From the NCBI RefSeq assembly GCF_000745345.1, contig NZ_JQNR01000005.1:4761650-4825649 (forward strand): DNA of 64,000 bases, in the 5' to 3' direction. This DNA comes from Actinacidiphila yeochonensis CN732. GTDB lineage: Bacteria > Actinomycetota > Actinomycetes > Streptomycetales > Streptomycetaceae. Position numbers and translations under genes: made by a program. The notes beneath the pieces were generated by a model. That model was not told the origin of the DNA. It made no database searches and saw only the letters and a list, made by a program, of their open reading frames with translations. The first letter of the stretch is position 1; every line of letters starts with the position of its first letter. This document shows, piece after piece, positions 35,501-43,582 of the stretch.

Positions 35501-36625
35501 CGCGCTCGTGCCGCCGAACTGGCCCCAGCCGGAGGCCCCGTAGGTCTGGTAGACGGCCACCCCGGTCTCCGGGTCGGCCACCGCGGAGACGTCGGCGACC
35601 GCCCGGTTGTCGCAGCCGGTGTCGTTCTGGAAGGCGGGCTTGGGCTCGTAGACCGAGCACCCGGAGCCGGCCCCGCCCTCGGCGTCGTTCCACACACTCT
35701 CGCTCCAGCCGCGCGGGGAAGTGCTGTCGCGGACGAGCGAGGTGCCGCCGACGGAGGTCACGTACGGCGAGGCGGCCGGGTAGGTCACACCGTAGGCGGA
35801 GTCCCCAGAGGAGGCGACGACGGCCACGCCCGGGTGGTTGTAGTGGACGTCTATTTCCGTCGTGTCGGTAGCGTGCTCGCCGCTTCCGGCTTGGCTGTCG
35901 TACGCGTCGCCGTAGGAGTTGGAGACGAACTTGGCGCCGAGTTCCACCGCGGTGTCCACCGACAGCGCGAGGTTCAGATCGTCGGCGGTGTCCGCCTCCA
36001 CCAACAGGATCTTGGCGTTGGGCGCGACGGCCGAGACCATGTCGACGTCGAGGGATATCTCTCCGGCCCAGCCCGTGTTCGGCGCCGGGTAGTCGCTGCC
36101 GCCGCGCTGGTCGACCTTGGTGAAGCAGCCGTTGGCGGTGGTGCAGGCGGGGAGCCCGTACTGCGCCCGGTAGACGCCCAGGTCGGCCTCGGCGTCGGGG
36201 TCGTCGAAGGCGTCGACGATGGCGATCGTCTGGCCGGCGCCGCCGTCCGAGGGCAGGTTGTAGGCGCTGGTCAGGTCGCTGGGACCGTAGCCGCCCGGGG
36301 TCGCGGCCTCGGCCTGCACGCCCTTCCTCGCCTTGAGACCGGTGCGGTGCAGCGCGTAGCAGGCGAACGCGCCCTTCGCGGGCGCGCCGCAGCTGGGCTG
36401 GAAGGCGGCGTTGCCGACGTTGGCGGACGGCGTGGAGGCTGACGGACCGGACGTGCTCGTGGCCGGGGACGCCGCGGTGGAGGTGGCCTGGGAGGTCGTG
36501 GCCGGGGACGCCGCGTGTGCCTGGGCGGGGAGACCCAGTACAGCCAGCGCGACGGCTCCGAGCCCGGCGATTCCGGCGGCCAGTCTTCGCCGTACGGCGA
36601 CGCCGGTCCTGGTGGCAGATGGCAA
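32540..36625 (-). CDS. Secreted S53 sedolisin-type protease with repeat domains and a kelch propeller
   Basis: This protein of about 1,361 residues has a signal peptide (RRRLAAGIAGLGAVALAVLG, ending QAHA). A sedolisin domain follows (about residues 60-420): YGPSDLTSAYNLP, the Glu/Asp pair in WAGEISLDVDM, the oxyanion Asp in ASSGDSAYG, the Ser in FGGTSAASP, and the calcium loop GYDGPTGLGTPDG. Carboxypeptidase-regulatory-like beta sandwiches come next (GTVTDAATGKPLAGAQVAVG and another at about 510), then a MAM/jelly-roll-like part, a second regulatory domain, and about six kelch repeats (TWTKKASAADT, YVVGGWGP, VVGGCGGG). I chose TTG 36625 because AGGAG lies seven bases upstream; a GTG at 36676 is in frame but has no site. 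Sedolisins are acid-stable peptidases. The kelch part probably binds a polymer or protein. Confidence 0.88.
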   Translation of the reverse strand: MPSATRTGVAVRRRLAAGIAGLGAVALAVLGLPAQAHAASPATTSQATSTAASPATSTSGPSASTPSANVGNAAFQPSCGAPAKGAFACYALHRTGLKARKGVQAEAATPGGYGPSDLTSAYNLPSDGGAGQTIAIVDAFDDPDAEADLGVYRAQYGLPACTTANGCFTKVDQRGGSDYPAPNTGWAGEISLDVDMVSAVAPNAKILLVEADTADDLNLALSVDTAVELGAKFVSNSYGDAYDSQAGSGEHATDTTEIDVHYNHPGVAVVASSGDSAYGVTYPAASPYVTSVGGTSLVRDSTSPRGWSESVWNDAEGGAGSGCSVYEPKPAFQNDTGCDNRAVADVSAVADPETGVAVYQTYGASGWGQFGGTSAASPIITGVYADAGTPAAGTYPNSYPYMAGGAGINDVTSGDNGVCAPDYLCTAEKGYDGPTGLGTPDGLAAFRSGPHGDVRGTVTDAATGKPLAGAQVAVGDFTTTTAADGSYDVTVVAGSHDVAVKAFGYATSGGQDVAVDDGATVTRDYALKSVPSHTVSGKVTDGSGHGWPLYAKITVKGSPLSVFTNPVTGAYTVKLPENSDYTLHFTTAYSGYRAVQKTISVGLSDQKLNVSVPVDPYAASTPGYRIKDDAPVETFDAAPATPDGWSVSTTSYSDVGWKFDDPNGRGNHTGGSGGFAIVDMPSTGGYSFTDSTLSTPSYDLTGVSSPEIDFDTDFVVTSGLVSLDASTDGGKNWKTVWYTVSTLDADSHVSIPLPDYAGKASVKLRFDSVNISADDLYWEVDDVQVGELVPQAVPGGLIIGAVKDGNDGSGVDGAAVTASGSSAKTVSIATPGDPAVGNGLYSLFSPSTGAHKVTAAKGGYTSASATAHVTADSVVRQDYTLKAGRITVGPGSVDASSTLGGTTSRKVTVTNTGSAPATVQLTEQSGDFSAAGTGAPLQETKVDASPAVADSAQAAKDGKGTPQPTTTASTGTAWQSGPDAPTTIMDNAVAENDGTIYSAFGWNGKTDTADMWALDPASGTWTKKASAADTRETPAYGFIDGRLYVVGGWGPIGPDAKLEIYDPATDSWSTGASSPEAYYSSGSGVVDGKLYVVGGCGGGTCDITDVQVYDPTTDSWTAAARYPEPVASPSCAAINGKLYCAGGDNDEGEVAHSYVYDPKKNTWTAIADLPAPMWGAAGSAANGQLLLSTGVSGGAITNRGYAYDPKTDAWSSLPNANTATYGAAAAPGLYKIGGGTSITTPTSSVELLPGYDQPSDTGADWLRESAGKLTLRPGEHATVTLSMSASPTTGTPQPGTYRAELLVSTSTPYHVPSVPVTLTVKPSKHRGSTTHGAGPASGSRSGLHQGDGGTARRPAQDEVLG

Positions 36626-36764
36626 AGCTCGACTCCTGTGGGTGAGGGCAGGGGGGGTGCCCGGTGTTCTCTTCACCGGGGGACGGCGACGCGGGTGATC
36701 GCCGAGCCCATTGGCCGCCCGCCTGCGAGTCCTGTCAACGCGTTCGGCCTCGTCCGGACGTTGT

Positions 36765-36782
36765 TTAGGTCACCTGACCTAA
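36765..36782. promoter_or_regulatory. Perfect 18-base palindrome, iron-box-like
   Basis: TTAGGTCACCTGACCTAA is an exact inverted repeat (8-base arms, CC centre) about 140 bases upstream of the sedolisin-kelch start. Its ends match the DmdR/IdeR iron box (TTAGGT...ACCTAA), but the consensus is 19 bases and this is 18. A TetR-type operator is the alternative. The rest of 36626-37052 holds no credible gene. Confidence 0.6.
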
Positions 36783-37052
36783 CGCCGGCCTCCCGGCGGA
36801 ACGCGCATGCTGGACGAATGGTGCGTGGCGCACCCGTTCCGGCGGCGCACCCGCCGCACGCCCTCCCGACTGCGGATACGCGTGCTCCGGCGCACCGTCG
36901 GGGAGCCCCCGCGGCGTGCCCGGCGGCAGGGGAAACGGAGCCGGCCGCTCGCCTCCCCGGCAGCCGCGTCCGGCGCCGCGGCGGCAGCACGTGGCCGCCC
37001 TCCCGGCCGCCCTCCCGCCGCGAGGTGTGCCCACCGCGCCGGGGCCGCTCGC

Positions 37053-39992
37053 TCAGTCCGGAGCTGAGCCGGGCGGGCCGTCCCCGTAGCCGCGCTGGGC
37101 GATCCTCACCGCCAGTGCCGTACGGGAGGAAACGCCGTGTTTACGCATCGCTGAATTCACCTGTGTGGCCACCGTCTTCGGCGACCGGGACAGGATCTCG
37201 GCAATCTGACGATTCGTCAGCCCCCGTACCACCAGGCGCACGACCTCCTGTTCACGTGGTGAGAGGCGGTCGCCGTAACCGCGGCGCCCGGCTCGCCGCT
37301 CCCCTTCACGCTCACCCAGCTCCGCCAGCGCCCGCCGCGCCCGCTCGGCGTCGTGCCGGGCGCCGAGTGCGGTGAACTCCTCCAGCGCCGCTCGCAGTTC
37401 ACGAACAGCGGCCCCGGGTTGCCCGGCCGCGAGCAGCCAGCGCGCGGCGTGCTCCCGCGCGAGAGCGGCGTGGTACGGACGCGGCAGTGCCAGCCACGCC
37501 TCGGCGGCTGCCTGCCAGGCGGCAGCCGACAGGGCCGCCCGGCCGCCGCCCTCGGCGAGCAGGGCCCGGCAGCTGGCCAGGGTCGCCGTGAGCACCGGGA
37601 TCTCCCGGCCGCGCGCGCCCTCCGCGAAAGTCGCGGTGAGAGCCTCGGCCTCCGCGCGGTGGCCGAGCGCGAGCAGGGCCCCGAGGTGTGGTGGGAGCAG
37701 ATCGGCCGCCCACAGCCAGACACCCTTGCGGACCATCCGGCGCACCGGCTCCTTCGTCGCCTCCAGTGTCTTCGCCGGGTGGCCGGCGACTCGCCCGAGC
37801 GCCCCGGCCGATTCCACGAACACGTTCATCGCGCCGCGCCGGGCGCTCTCCTCGCGCACCGTGCCCAGCATCCGCAGGACCTCGCTGTCCGGCCCGCTAC
37901 GGGCGGACCGCAGCATCGCGGCGACCTGCTGGGAGTCCATCCGGATCAACGGCTCTTCGCCCACCTCCCCCCAGGAGGCGACCCGTTCGTCCAGGCCGTC
38001 CCAGGCACCGGTGAACCAGTCCAGATGGTCCCGGGTGACCAGGGCCATGTCCCGCAGCCGCAGGTAGCCATGGCGCTCCGCGATCTCGACGGCGCCGGCC
38101 AGGTGGCGCCGGGCGTCCTCGTAGCGCCCCCAGTTCACGGACTGGCTGCCCAGGTTGAGGAGCAGGCGGGCGACCTGGCGGCCGGTCCGCGGATTCGACG
38201 GGTCCGCGTCGAAGCGCCTCGCCAGCTCCCAGCCCGACCGTTCGCCGAGGTCGAGCAGGGCGGTCGCCCGGTCCACATGGAGGGTCCGCGCCTCGTCGGC
38301 GGAGACGGTGCCGGCCGACGCGACGGACTCGGCACGCTTCAGCCAGCGCAGATGGGTCGCGATCGGCCACGACTCGTGCACGGGGATGCCGAGCAGGGCC
38401 ATCGTCGAGGCGACCGCGTATCCGCCGTGGGCGAGGTCGGGGATGGCCAGTTCGAGTTCGGCCGCGCCTCGGGTGTGTTCCCCCGTGACGACGAGCAGCC
38501 GGCCGAGCTGGGCCCGGACGGCGGCGCGCTCGTGCACGTCGAGCCCCTCCGACGCCAGCACCGACCGCAGGCTCTGGATGATCTCACGCTGCCGGGGATC
38601 GCCGGTGGAGGTGTACAGCGGCAGCCTGCCGGTGAGCGCCGCGGCCTCGGCGGGGGGCAGGGCGGGGTCCGTGATCAGGGCGTGCAGCAGCGTCATCGCG
38701 GTGGTGGGGTTGCCCGAGACCAGCGCGAGATCGACGGCCTGCCGGGCGTAGCCGGACCAGCGGTCGAACTCCCCGGCCAGCCTGAAGTGGTGGGCGAGCC
38801 GGACGACCGGGGGCGGCGTCGTGGCCTCCAGGACTTCGCCGGCCCGGCGGTGCGCGCCCCTGCGCTCGTGGGCGGGCGCCTGTTCATAGACGGCTCTGGC
38901 GGCGAGCACGTGGCGGTAGAAGAACCGCCCGTGGCTCGCCGGTGTCCCGTTGTGGGCGTCCTGGGTGTCGTCGAGGAGCCCGCTGGCCAGGGCCTGCCCG
39001 AGGGCGGCCAACCAGCGGGCCGGTGGCAGGGCGGAGACGGCGGCCAGGGTCCGCTCGTCCACGGGGTCGGCGAGTACGGCGGCCGCCAGGAGCACGTGCC
39101 GCGCGTCGGGGGCCAGGCGGGCGACCCGCTCGCCGACCGCGTCGCGGATGGTGGCCGGCACGGCGATCTCGTTCTGGCACCGCCGGGTCCACTCGCCGTC
39201 CCGCAGGGCCAGGTCGTTCCGGTCGCGCAACAGGCGGACGCACTCCTCCAGGGCCAGCGGCACGCCCTCGGTGCGGTCGTGCAGGTAGCCGGCGAGTTCA
39301 GCCGACGCGCGCCCGCCGTCCAGCATCGAGGACACCAGGGCGGCGCTCTCGGACAGCGGCAGGCCCTCCAGAACGACGCGGGCCCGGCTGACGCCGTCGG
39401 CCGGGCGGGAGGTCAGCCGCCGCAACGGTGAGCCGGGCGGCACCTCGCTGGGACGACAGGTCAGCACCAGGCCCGGGGGCCGGGGTCGGCGGGTGCTGAG
39501 GTGGACCAGGAAGTCCAGCGTGGCGGCGTCGGCCCAGTGCACGTCCTCGACGACGAGAACGCGGACGCCGAGACGGTCCACCAGGTCGGCGAGCGCCCGG
39601 ATGAGCTGATGGCGCACGGCGTCGGGGTCCGCCGGCTGCTGCGGGGCGGGCGGCAGGGCGTCGGCCCACTCGGGGAACAACGGGCGCAGGACGCCGGAGA
39701 GGGCGGAGAGTCCTAGGCCGGCGATGTCCGGCGCGGCCTGCCGGACGGCGTCCACCAGGGGCCCCAGCGTGAACCCCTCGACGAAGGGCGGGCACTGCGC
39801 GTACAGCGTGCGGACGTCCTCGGGATCGACGGCCCGGATCGCCTCGCGCACCAGCCGGCTCTTGCCGATGCCGCCCTCTCCCTCGACCAGCACGAAAGCT
39901 GGAGGGAGCGCCAATACCTCCACAATTCGGGCGAGTTCGGCGTCACGTCCGACGAACCGCGTCCGCCGCAACCCGCGTTCAGCTATCCACAC
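37053..39992 (-). CDS. LAL-family (large ATP-binding LuxR) transcription regulator
   Basis: This 979-residue protein has an N-terminal AAA/NACHT-like ATPase: TRFVGRDAELARI, Walker A GEGGIGKS near residues 38-45, and Walker B VLVVEDVHWAD near 150. A long helical TPR-like middle part follows. The C-terminal LuxR helix-turn-helix is LSPREQEVVRLVVRGLTNRQ and SPKTVATQVNSAMRKHGV. LAL proteins are ATP-dependent activators, often pathway-specific, of antibiotic or sugar genes. I chose GTG 39992 because GGGAGGG lies six bases upstream. The open frame continues 45 residues further without a site. It lies between the protease genes and could regulate them, but this is only positional. Confidence 0.93.
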   Translation of the reverse strand: MWIAERGLRRTRFVGRDAELARIVEVLALPPAFVLVEGEGGIGKSRLVREAIRAVDPEDVRTLYAQCPPFVEGFTLGPLVDAVRQAAPDIAGLGLSALSGVLRPLFPEWADALPPAPQQPADPDAVRHQLIRALADLVDRLGVRVLVVEDVHWADAATLDFLVHLSTRRPRPPGLVLTCRPSEVPPGSPLRRLTSRPADGVSRARVVLEGLPLSESAALVSSMLDGGRASAELAGYLHDRTEGVPLALEECVRLLRDRNDLALRDGEWTRRCQNEIAVPATIRDAVGERVARLAPDARHVLLAAAVLADPVDERTLAAVSALPPARWLAALGQALASGLLDDTQDAHNGTPASHGRFFYRHVLAARAVYEQAPAHERRGAHRRAGEVLEATTPPPVVRLAHHFRLAGEFDRWSGYARQAVDLALVSGNPTTAMTLLHALITDPALPPAEAAALTGRLPLYTSTGDPRQREIIQSLRSVLASEGLDVHERAAVRAQLGRLLVVTGEHTRGAAELELAIPDLAHGGYAVASTMALLGIPVHESWPIATHLRWLKRAESVASAGTVSADEARTLHVDRATALLDLGERSGWELARRFDADPSNPRTGRQVARLLLNLGSQSVNWGRYEDARRHLAGAVEIAERHGYLRLRDMALVTRDHLDWFTGAWDGLDERVASWGEVGEEPLIRMDSQQVAAMLRSARSGPDSEVLRMLGTVREESARRGAMNVFVESAGALGRVAGHPAKTLEATKEPVRRMVRKGVWLWAADLLPPHLGALLALGHRAEAEALTATFAEGARGREIPVLTATLASCRALLAEGGGRAALSAAAWQAAAEAWLALPRPYHAALAREHAARWLLAAGQPGAAVRELRAALEEFTALGARHDAERARRALAELGEREGERRAGRRGYGDRLSPREQEVVRLVVRGLTNRQIAEILSRSPKTVATQVNSAMRKHGVSSRTALAVRIAQRGYGDGPPGSAPD

Positions 39993-40223
39993 GACCGTCC
40001 CTCCCGTCCCGCCTGCGCAACCGGTCGATTCTCGTCCACTCTCGGGGCCCACGCCACCTTCGTCGTCGGGCCGCCGGAGGCCGCCGGGGACGCGTCGGGC
40101 ACGCAGGCGCGGATGGCCGTGCGGCATCGTGTCCCAGCCCCAAGGGCGTCCGCCGGCCGCGCGAAGGCCCCACGTCGGCGTCGGGACGGAGCGGTAGCGC
40201 TCCGGACTGCCCGCTGGGGCCGT

Positions 40224-40424
40224 ATGGTCGGGACGGTGACCGACTGTGTACCGTCCGGTGGCTCCGTCCTCGACGCCGCTGAACTGGAGGCTCGGTGGGC
40301 GGATGCCTGGCGGCCGGAGCAGGTCGCGGAGCGGCTGGCCGGGATCGGTACGCCCTGGTGCGTTGCGGCGGGGTGGGCGCTGGATCTCTTCCGCGGACAG
40401 CGGTCCAGGCCCATGGGGGAGTGA
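40224..40424 (+). pseudogene. Truncated aminoglycoside-nucleotidyltransferase-like gene
   Basis: ATG 40224 (or GTG 40236) opens a 66-residue frame that matches the N-terminus of standalone nucleotidyltransferases: ADAWRPEQVAERLAG and the hallmark PWCVAAGWALDLFRGQ. The frame then ends at TGA instead of continuing to the metal-binding Asp residues. The following sequence in other frames does not restore the family, so it looks like a real truncation. Intact homologues adenylylate small molecules or act as antitoxins and resistance enzymes. The remnant cannot be functional. Confidence 0.65.
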
Positions 40425-41115
40425 AGCGATGGTTGAGGAATCCGCCGTCCAACTCCGCGTCTGATTCTGGTAGGTGACACATCGACGCTACGGCCGTCAC
40501 GTCGACCGCGTTCGCGGAGTCTTTGTCCAGCATACGTGATGGGTCATCAAAAGCTTTTTGCAGCCTGCCTGTTGGGCAGGCCGATGAATCGTCACCTCAG
40601 TAGTGCCCGTTGATCCGCCGGTGATCTTCCCGATGGTGCTCCAGGTCAGATGAGGTGAACAGAGGCTGTACACGGGTGAGGTGGCGGAGGTGCGGTGGGA
40701 TCGGGGTGGTGCCCGGGTGGCGTCGTGGCCTTGGTGGGGGAGGTGGCCCAGTGGCTCGGGGAGCGAACGCAAACGGAGGTGATCGACAAGTAGAGGGTGG
40801 GACTGTCGTTCGACGGTCGGGACGGAGGTTCCGTGGAACCGGAACACGACGCGCGTGGTGACCGTGGCGGTGACGTCCAACTGCCCGCGGTCGCCTACGA
40901 CCGGGCGGTAGTCACGCCCGGTCGGGGGGTGCGCGGCGGCCCTGAGCGGCTGCCGCGTGCGGCGGTCGGCCCGGCCGACACGATCGGCTGACAGAGGGCA
41001 GGGAACAGCGCGCGGCCCCGACGGCCGTGCGCTGCCGCTGCTGGTTCTCCGTCCCCGCCCTGCCGGGCGCGGACGGAGAACACCCACCGACACGCTCCCG
41101 AGACCAGAGGTTTGA
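40425..41115. other. Non-coding, possibly decayed stretch with one hairpin
   Basis: About 690 bases have no credible gene, and GC is lower than around it near 40490-40660 (TCATCAAAAGCTTTTTGCAG). A hairpin (GCCTGCC 40563-40569 with GGCAGGC 40575-40581) may be the terminator of a lost gene. The composition and the truncated gene beside it suggest an old insertion or deletion scar. The promoter of the 41116 gene must lie at its right end. Confidence 0.45.
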
Positions 41116-43551
41116 ATGAAACTGACTCCCATGCCCTCCGGCGGGTCCGCCGGAGGGGCGCCCTCCTCGCGCCGGTCGCGAGGCCGGCTCCTCGCGTCGG
41201 TCGTGGCGCTGGGCGTTGTCGCGTCCGGTGCCGCGGTGACGGCCGGATCGCCGGCCGCCGCCGACTCCTCGGCCGACTCCTCGGCCGCGCCGAGCGGTGC
41301 GACGCACACGGACAGCCGCCTGGTCACCCTGGTGACGGGTGACCAGGTCGTGGTCACCGACCGGAACGGTCGTGAGGGCTTCGTCATACGCCCGTCGTCC
41401 GGGTCCGACTCCGGCTCCAGTGCCTTCGCGTCCTTCCAGGACGCCTCGGGCGACCACTACGTGATCCCGGCGGCAGCCCAGCCGTACGTCGGCACCGAGC
41501 TGGACCTGTCCCTGTTCGACGTGACCGCCCTGGCCAAACAGGCGTCCGGCTCGTCCGGCAGCCAGGCGGCGCCCGACCAGTCGTCGACCTCCGCCGCCCC
41601 CAGCGTCCCGGTGACCGTGTCGTTCGCACGGGGCACGCAGCCGAGCGCGCCGACCGGTACGACGCTGACCTCGACCAGCGGATCGTCGGCGCGCGGCTAC
41701 GTGACAGCGGCGTCCGGCCGGAAGCTGGCGCGGCTGCTGCGGAAGCGGATCGGCGCCGACGTCAAGGCCAAGCGCAAGCCGGGCAGCACCCCGTTGTTCG
41801 CCGGGGTGACCGCGATCAGCCTGACCGGTGCGGCCGGCCACACCGCCCCAGCGGTCAGCGCGGCCGGTGCGGCCGAGGACACCGCCACCGCGGGCAGCGC
41901 GGCCGCGACCAGTCAGTACAAGCTGCACATCCTGCAGATCAACGCCGAGGACGAGAACGGCGCGGCGGCCGAGGGCATGGTCCTGCTGACCAACACCGAC
42001 GACATGACCGCGATGACGGCGATCCTCCCGGTCGACGGCGGCATCGAGCGGGTCGCCCTCCCCGCCGGGCACTACAGCGCGGCCATGCCCATGGCCGACT
42101 TCGACACGGCGGGCAACGTCACCTCGCAGCACCTCGTCTCGCTGAGCGACCTCACCGTGGCCGACAGCGCCACCGGCACCACTACCGTGGACCTGGACGG
42201 ACGTACCGCCACTGAGCAGGTCACGGCGTCCACACCACGCCAGGCCACCCAGGACTTCGTCGGTGCCACCTGGGGACGCTCCGACGCGACCGGTGTGCCG
42301 ATCGGCTACGCGCCCACCGCCAGCGCGATCTCCGACGACACCACACCGGTCTACGTCAACCCGCAACCCGCGGCCGCGGTCGGCACGATCGGCTACTTCG
42401 TGCAGTGGTCCGGGCACGCGCCCGACGCCGCCGACAACTACCGCTACGACCTGACCGGCGCCGTCACGGACGACGTGCCGGCCGACCAGACGCTGGCGTT
42501 CGCCGCGCACCAGCTCGCCGCCGTTCAGGAGCACTACTCCGGGGACCCGGCCAGCCCGACGGACGCCGCCTTCGTGGCCAACGCACCGGACTTCACGGGC
42601 CTGCCTTTCAGCGGTTCGTCCGACGCGGCGCAGCTCATGCCGGCCGACGTGACGGACTACCTGAGCACCAACCAGGACGGGATCTGGACGCAGCAGGTCT
42701 TCCAGGGCTCCGGCCTCGGCTTCTACTCCAACCGCGCATTCGCCCCGGGCCACACCTACACGGCCGACTGGGGGCACGGACCGCTCGCACCCGGGTTCGG
42801 CCAGTACACCGTCCAGGGCTCGGACTACGTCGCGTGTGACGCGTGCGTCGCGGGCGGCACCCTGTACCTCAACACCGAGCTCAACGACAGCGACTCCGAC
42901 CACTGGGGCACGCCCACCATCTACGACGCCTACCCGAGCACGACCACGAGCAGCCTTTACCAGGACGGCACCCTCGTGGACAGCGAGCCGTACGCCAGCT
43001 CCTACGTCACCGACCAGCCGGACTCCGGCGCCGACTACCGCTTCGTGGTGGACGAGGACCAGACCGCCAACCCGACGATCAGCCAGTCCACCGTCAGCCA
43101 CACCGAAGTGACCTTCCGGACCCCGGCGTCGACCGACACCAGCTTCCCCGTCCTGCCGGCCGGCATCGACTGCGCCAAGCCCGCGGACGACACGCCCTGC
43201 TACATCCTGCCCGTGCTCACCGCGCACTACCAGCTCGACACCGACGGGTACAACACCAGCCACCGGCAAGCCCAGACCATGGGCCTGAACATCGGCCACC
43301 TGAGCTACAACGGCATCGGCTCGACGAACGCCATCACCTCCGCCACCGTGCAGGTCTCCTTCGACGACGGCCAGACCTGGCAGAAGGCGTCCGTCCACGG
43401 AGCCGCCGGCCACTACCTCGCCGGCTGGACCAACCCGGCCTCGGCGCGCGGCACCAGCCCGTCGCTCCGCGTCACCGCGACCGACGCCGCAGGCGGCACG
43501 TTCACCCAGACCATCACGCACGCCTACACGCTCGCCGCCGCGACCTCGTGA
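41116..43551 (+). CDS. Secreted protein resembling the shell of a Streptomyces S8 protease, without a catalytic domain
   Basis: This 811-residue protein has a twin-arginine-like basic start and a hydrophobic export segment (LLASVVALGVVASGAAVTAG). Then comes a segment typical of the propeptide of large Streptomyces subtilases (DSRLVTLVTGDQVVVTDRNG, DVTALAKQ). After about residue 240 the sequence goes straight into beta-sandwich repeats (YKLHILQINAEDENG, LPAGHYSAAMPM, HEQYSG-like VQEHYSGDPASP). No Asp/His/Ser subtilase motifs (DTG, HGT, GTS) are present anywhere. It therefore looks like an enzyme-less homologue, perhaps an adhesin, inhibitor or chaperone. ATG 41116 follows AGAGG. The next gene, a sedolisin, starts 31 bases after its stop, so the two are probably one operon. 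Confidence 0.78.
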   Translation: MKLTPMPSGGSAGGAPSSRRSRGRLLASVVALGVVASGAAVTAGSPAAADSSADSSAAPSGATHTDSRLVTLVTGDQVVVTDRNGREGFVIRPSSGSDSGSSAFASFQDASGDHYVIPAAAQPYVGTELDLSLFDVTALAKQASGSSGSQAAPDQSSTSAAPSVPVTVSFARGTQPSAPTGTTLTSTSGSSARGYVTAASGRKLARLLRKRIGADVKAKRKPGSTPLFAGVTAISLTGAAGHTAPAVSAAGAAEDTATAGSAAATSQYKLHILQINAEDENGAAAEGMVLLTNTDDMTAMTAILPVDGGIERVALPAGHYSAAMPMADFDTAGNVTSQHLVSLSDLTVADSATGTTTVDLDGRTATEQVTASTPRQATQDFVGATWGRSDATGVPIGYAPTASAISDDTTPVYVNPQPAAAVGTIGYFVQWSGHAPDAADNYRYDLTGAVTDDVPADQTLAFAAHQLAAVQEHYSGDPASPTDAAFVANAPDFTGLPFSGSSDAAQLMPADVTDYLSTNQDGIWTQQVFQGSGLGFYSNRAFAPGHTYTADWGHGPLAPGFGQYTVQGSDYVACDACVAGGTLYLNTELNDSDSDHWGTPTIYDAYPSTTTSSLYQDGTLVDSEPYASSYVTDQPDSGADYRFVVDEDQTANPTISQSTVSHTEVTFRTPASTDTSFPVLPAGIDCAKPADDTPCYILPVLTAHYQLDTDGYNTSHRQAQTMGLNIGHLSYNGIGSTNAITSATVQVSFDDGQTWQKASVHGAAGHYLAGWTNPASARGTSPSLRVTATDAAGGTFTQTITHAYTLAAATS

Positions 43552-43582
43552 GCGCCGCGCACAGGAGAGGACCGATCCCCGT

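Noticed and set aside
36765..36782. Firm call of a DmdR/IdeR iron box
   Set aside because: The palindrome is 18 bases, not 19, and the central bases do not match the consensus. It is kept as a general operator-like palindrome.
36807..37067. 86-residue + frame between the sedolisin-kelch and LAL genes
   Set aside because: It has an Arg/Pro/Ala composition typical of out-of-frame high-GC DNA, with no ribosome site.
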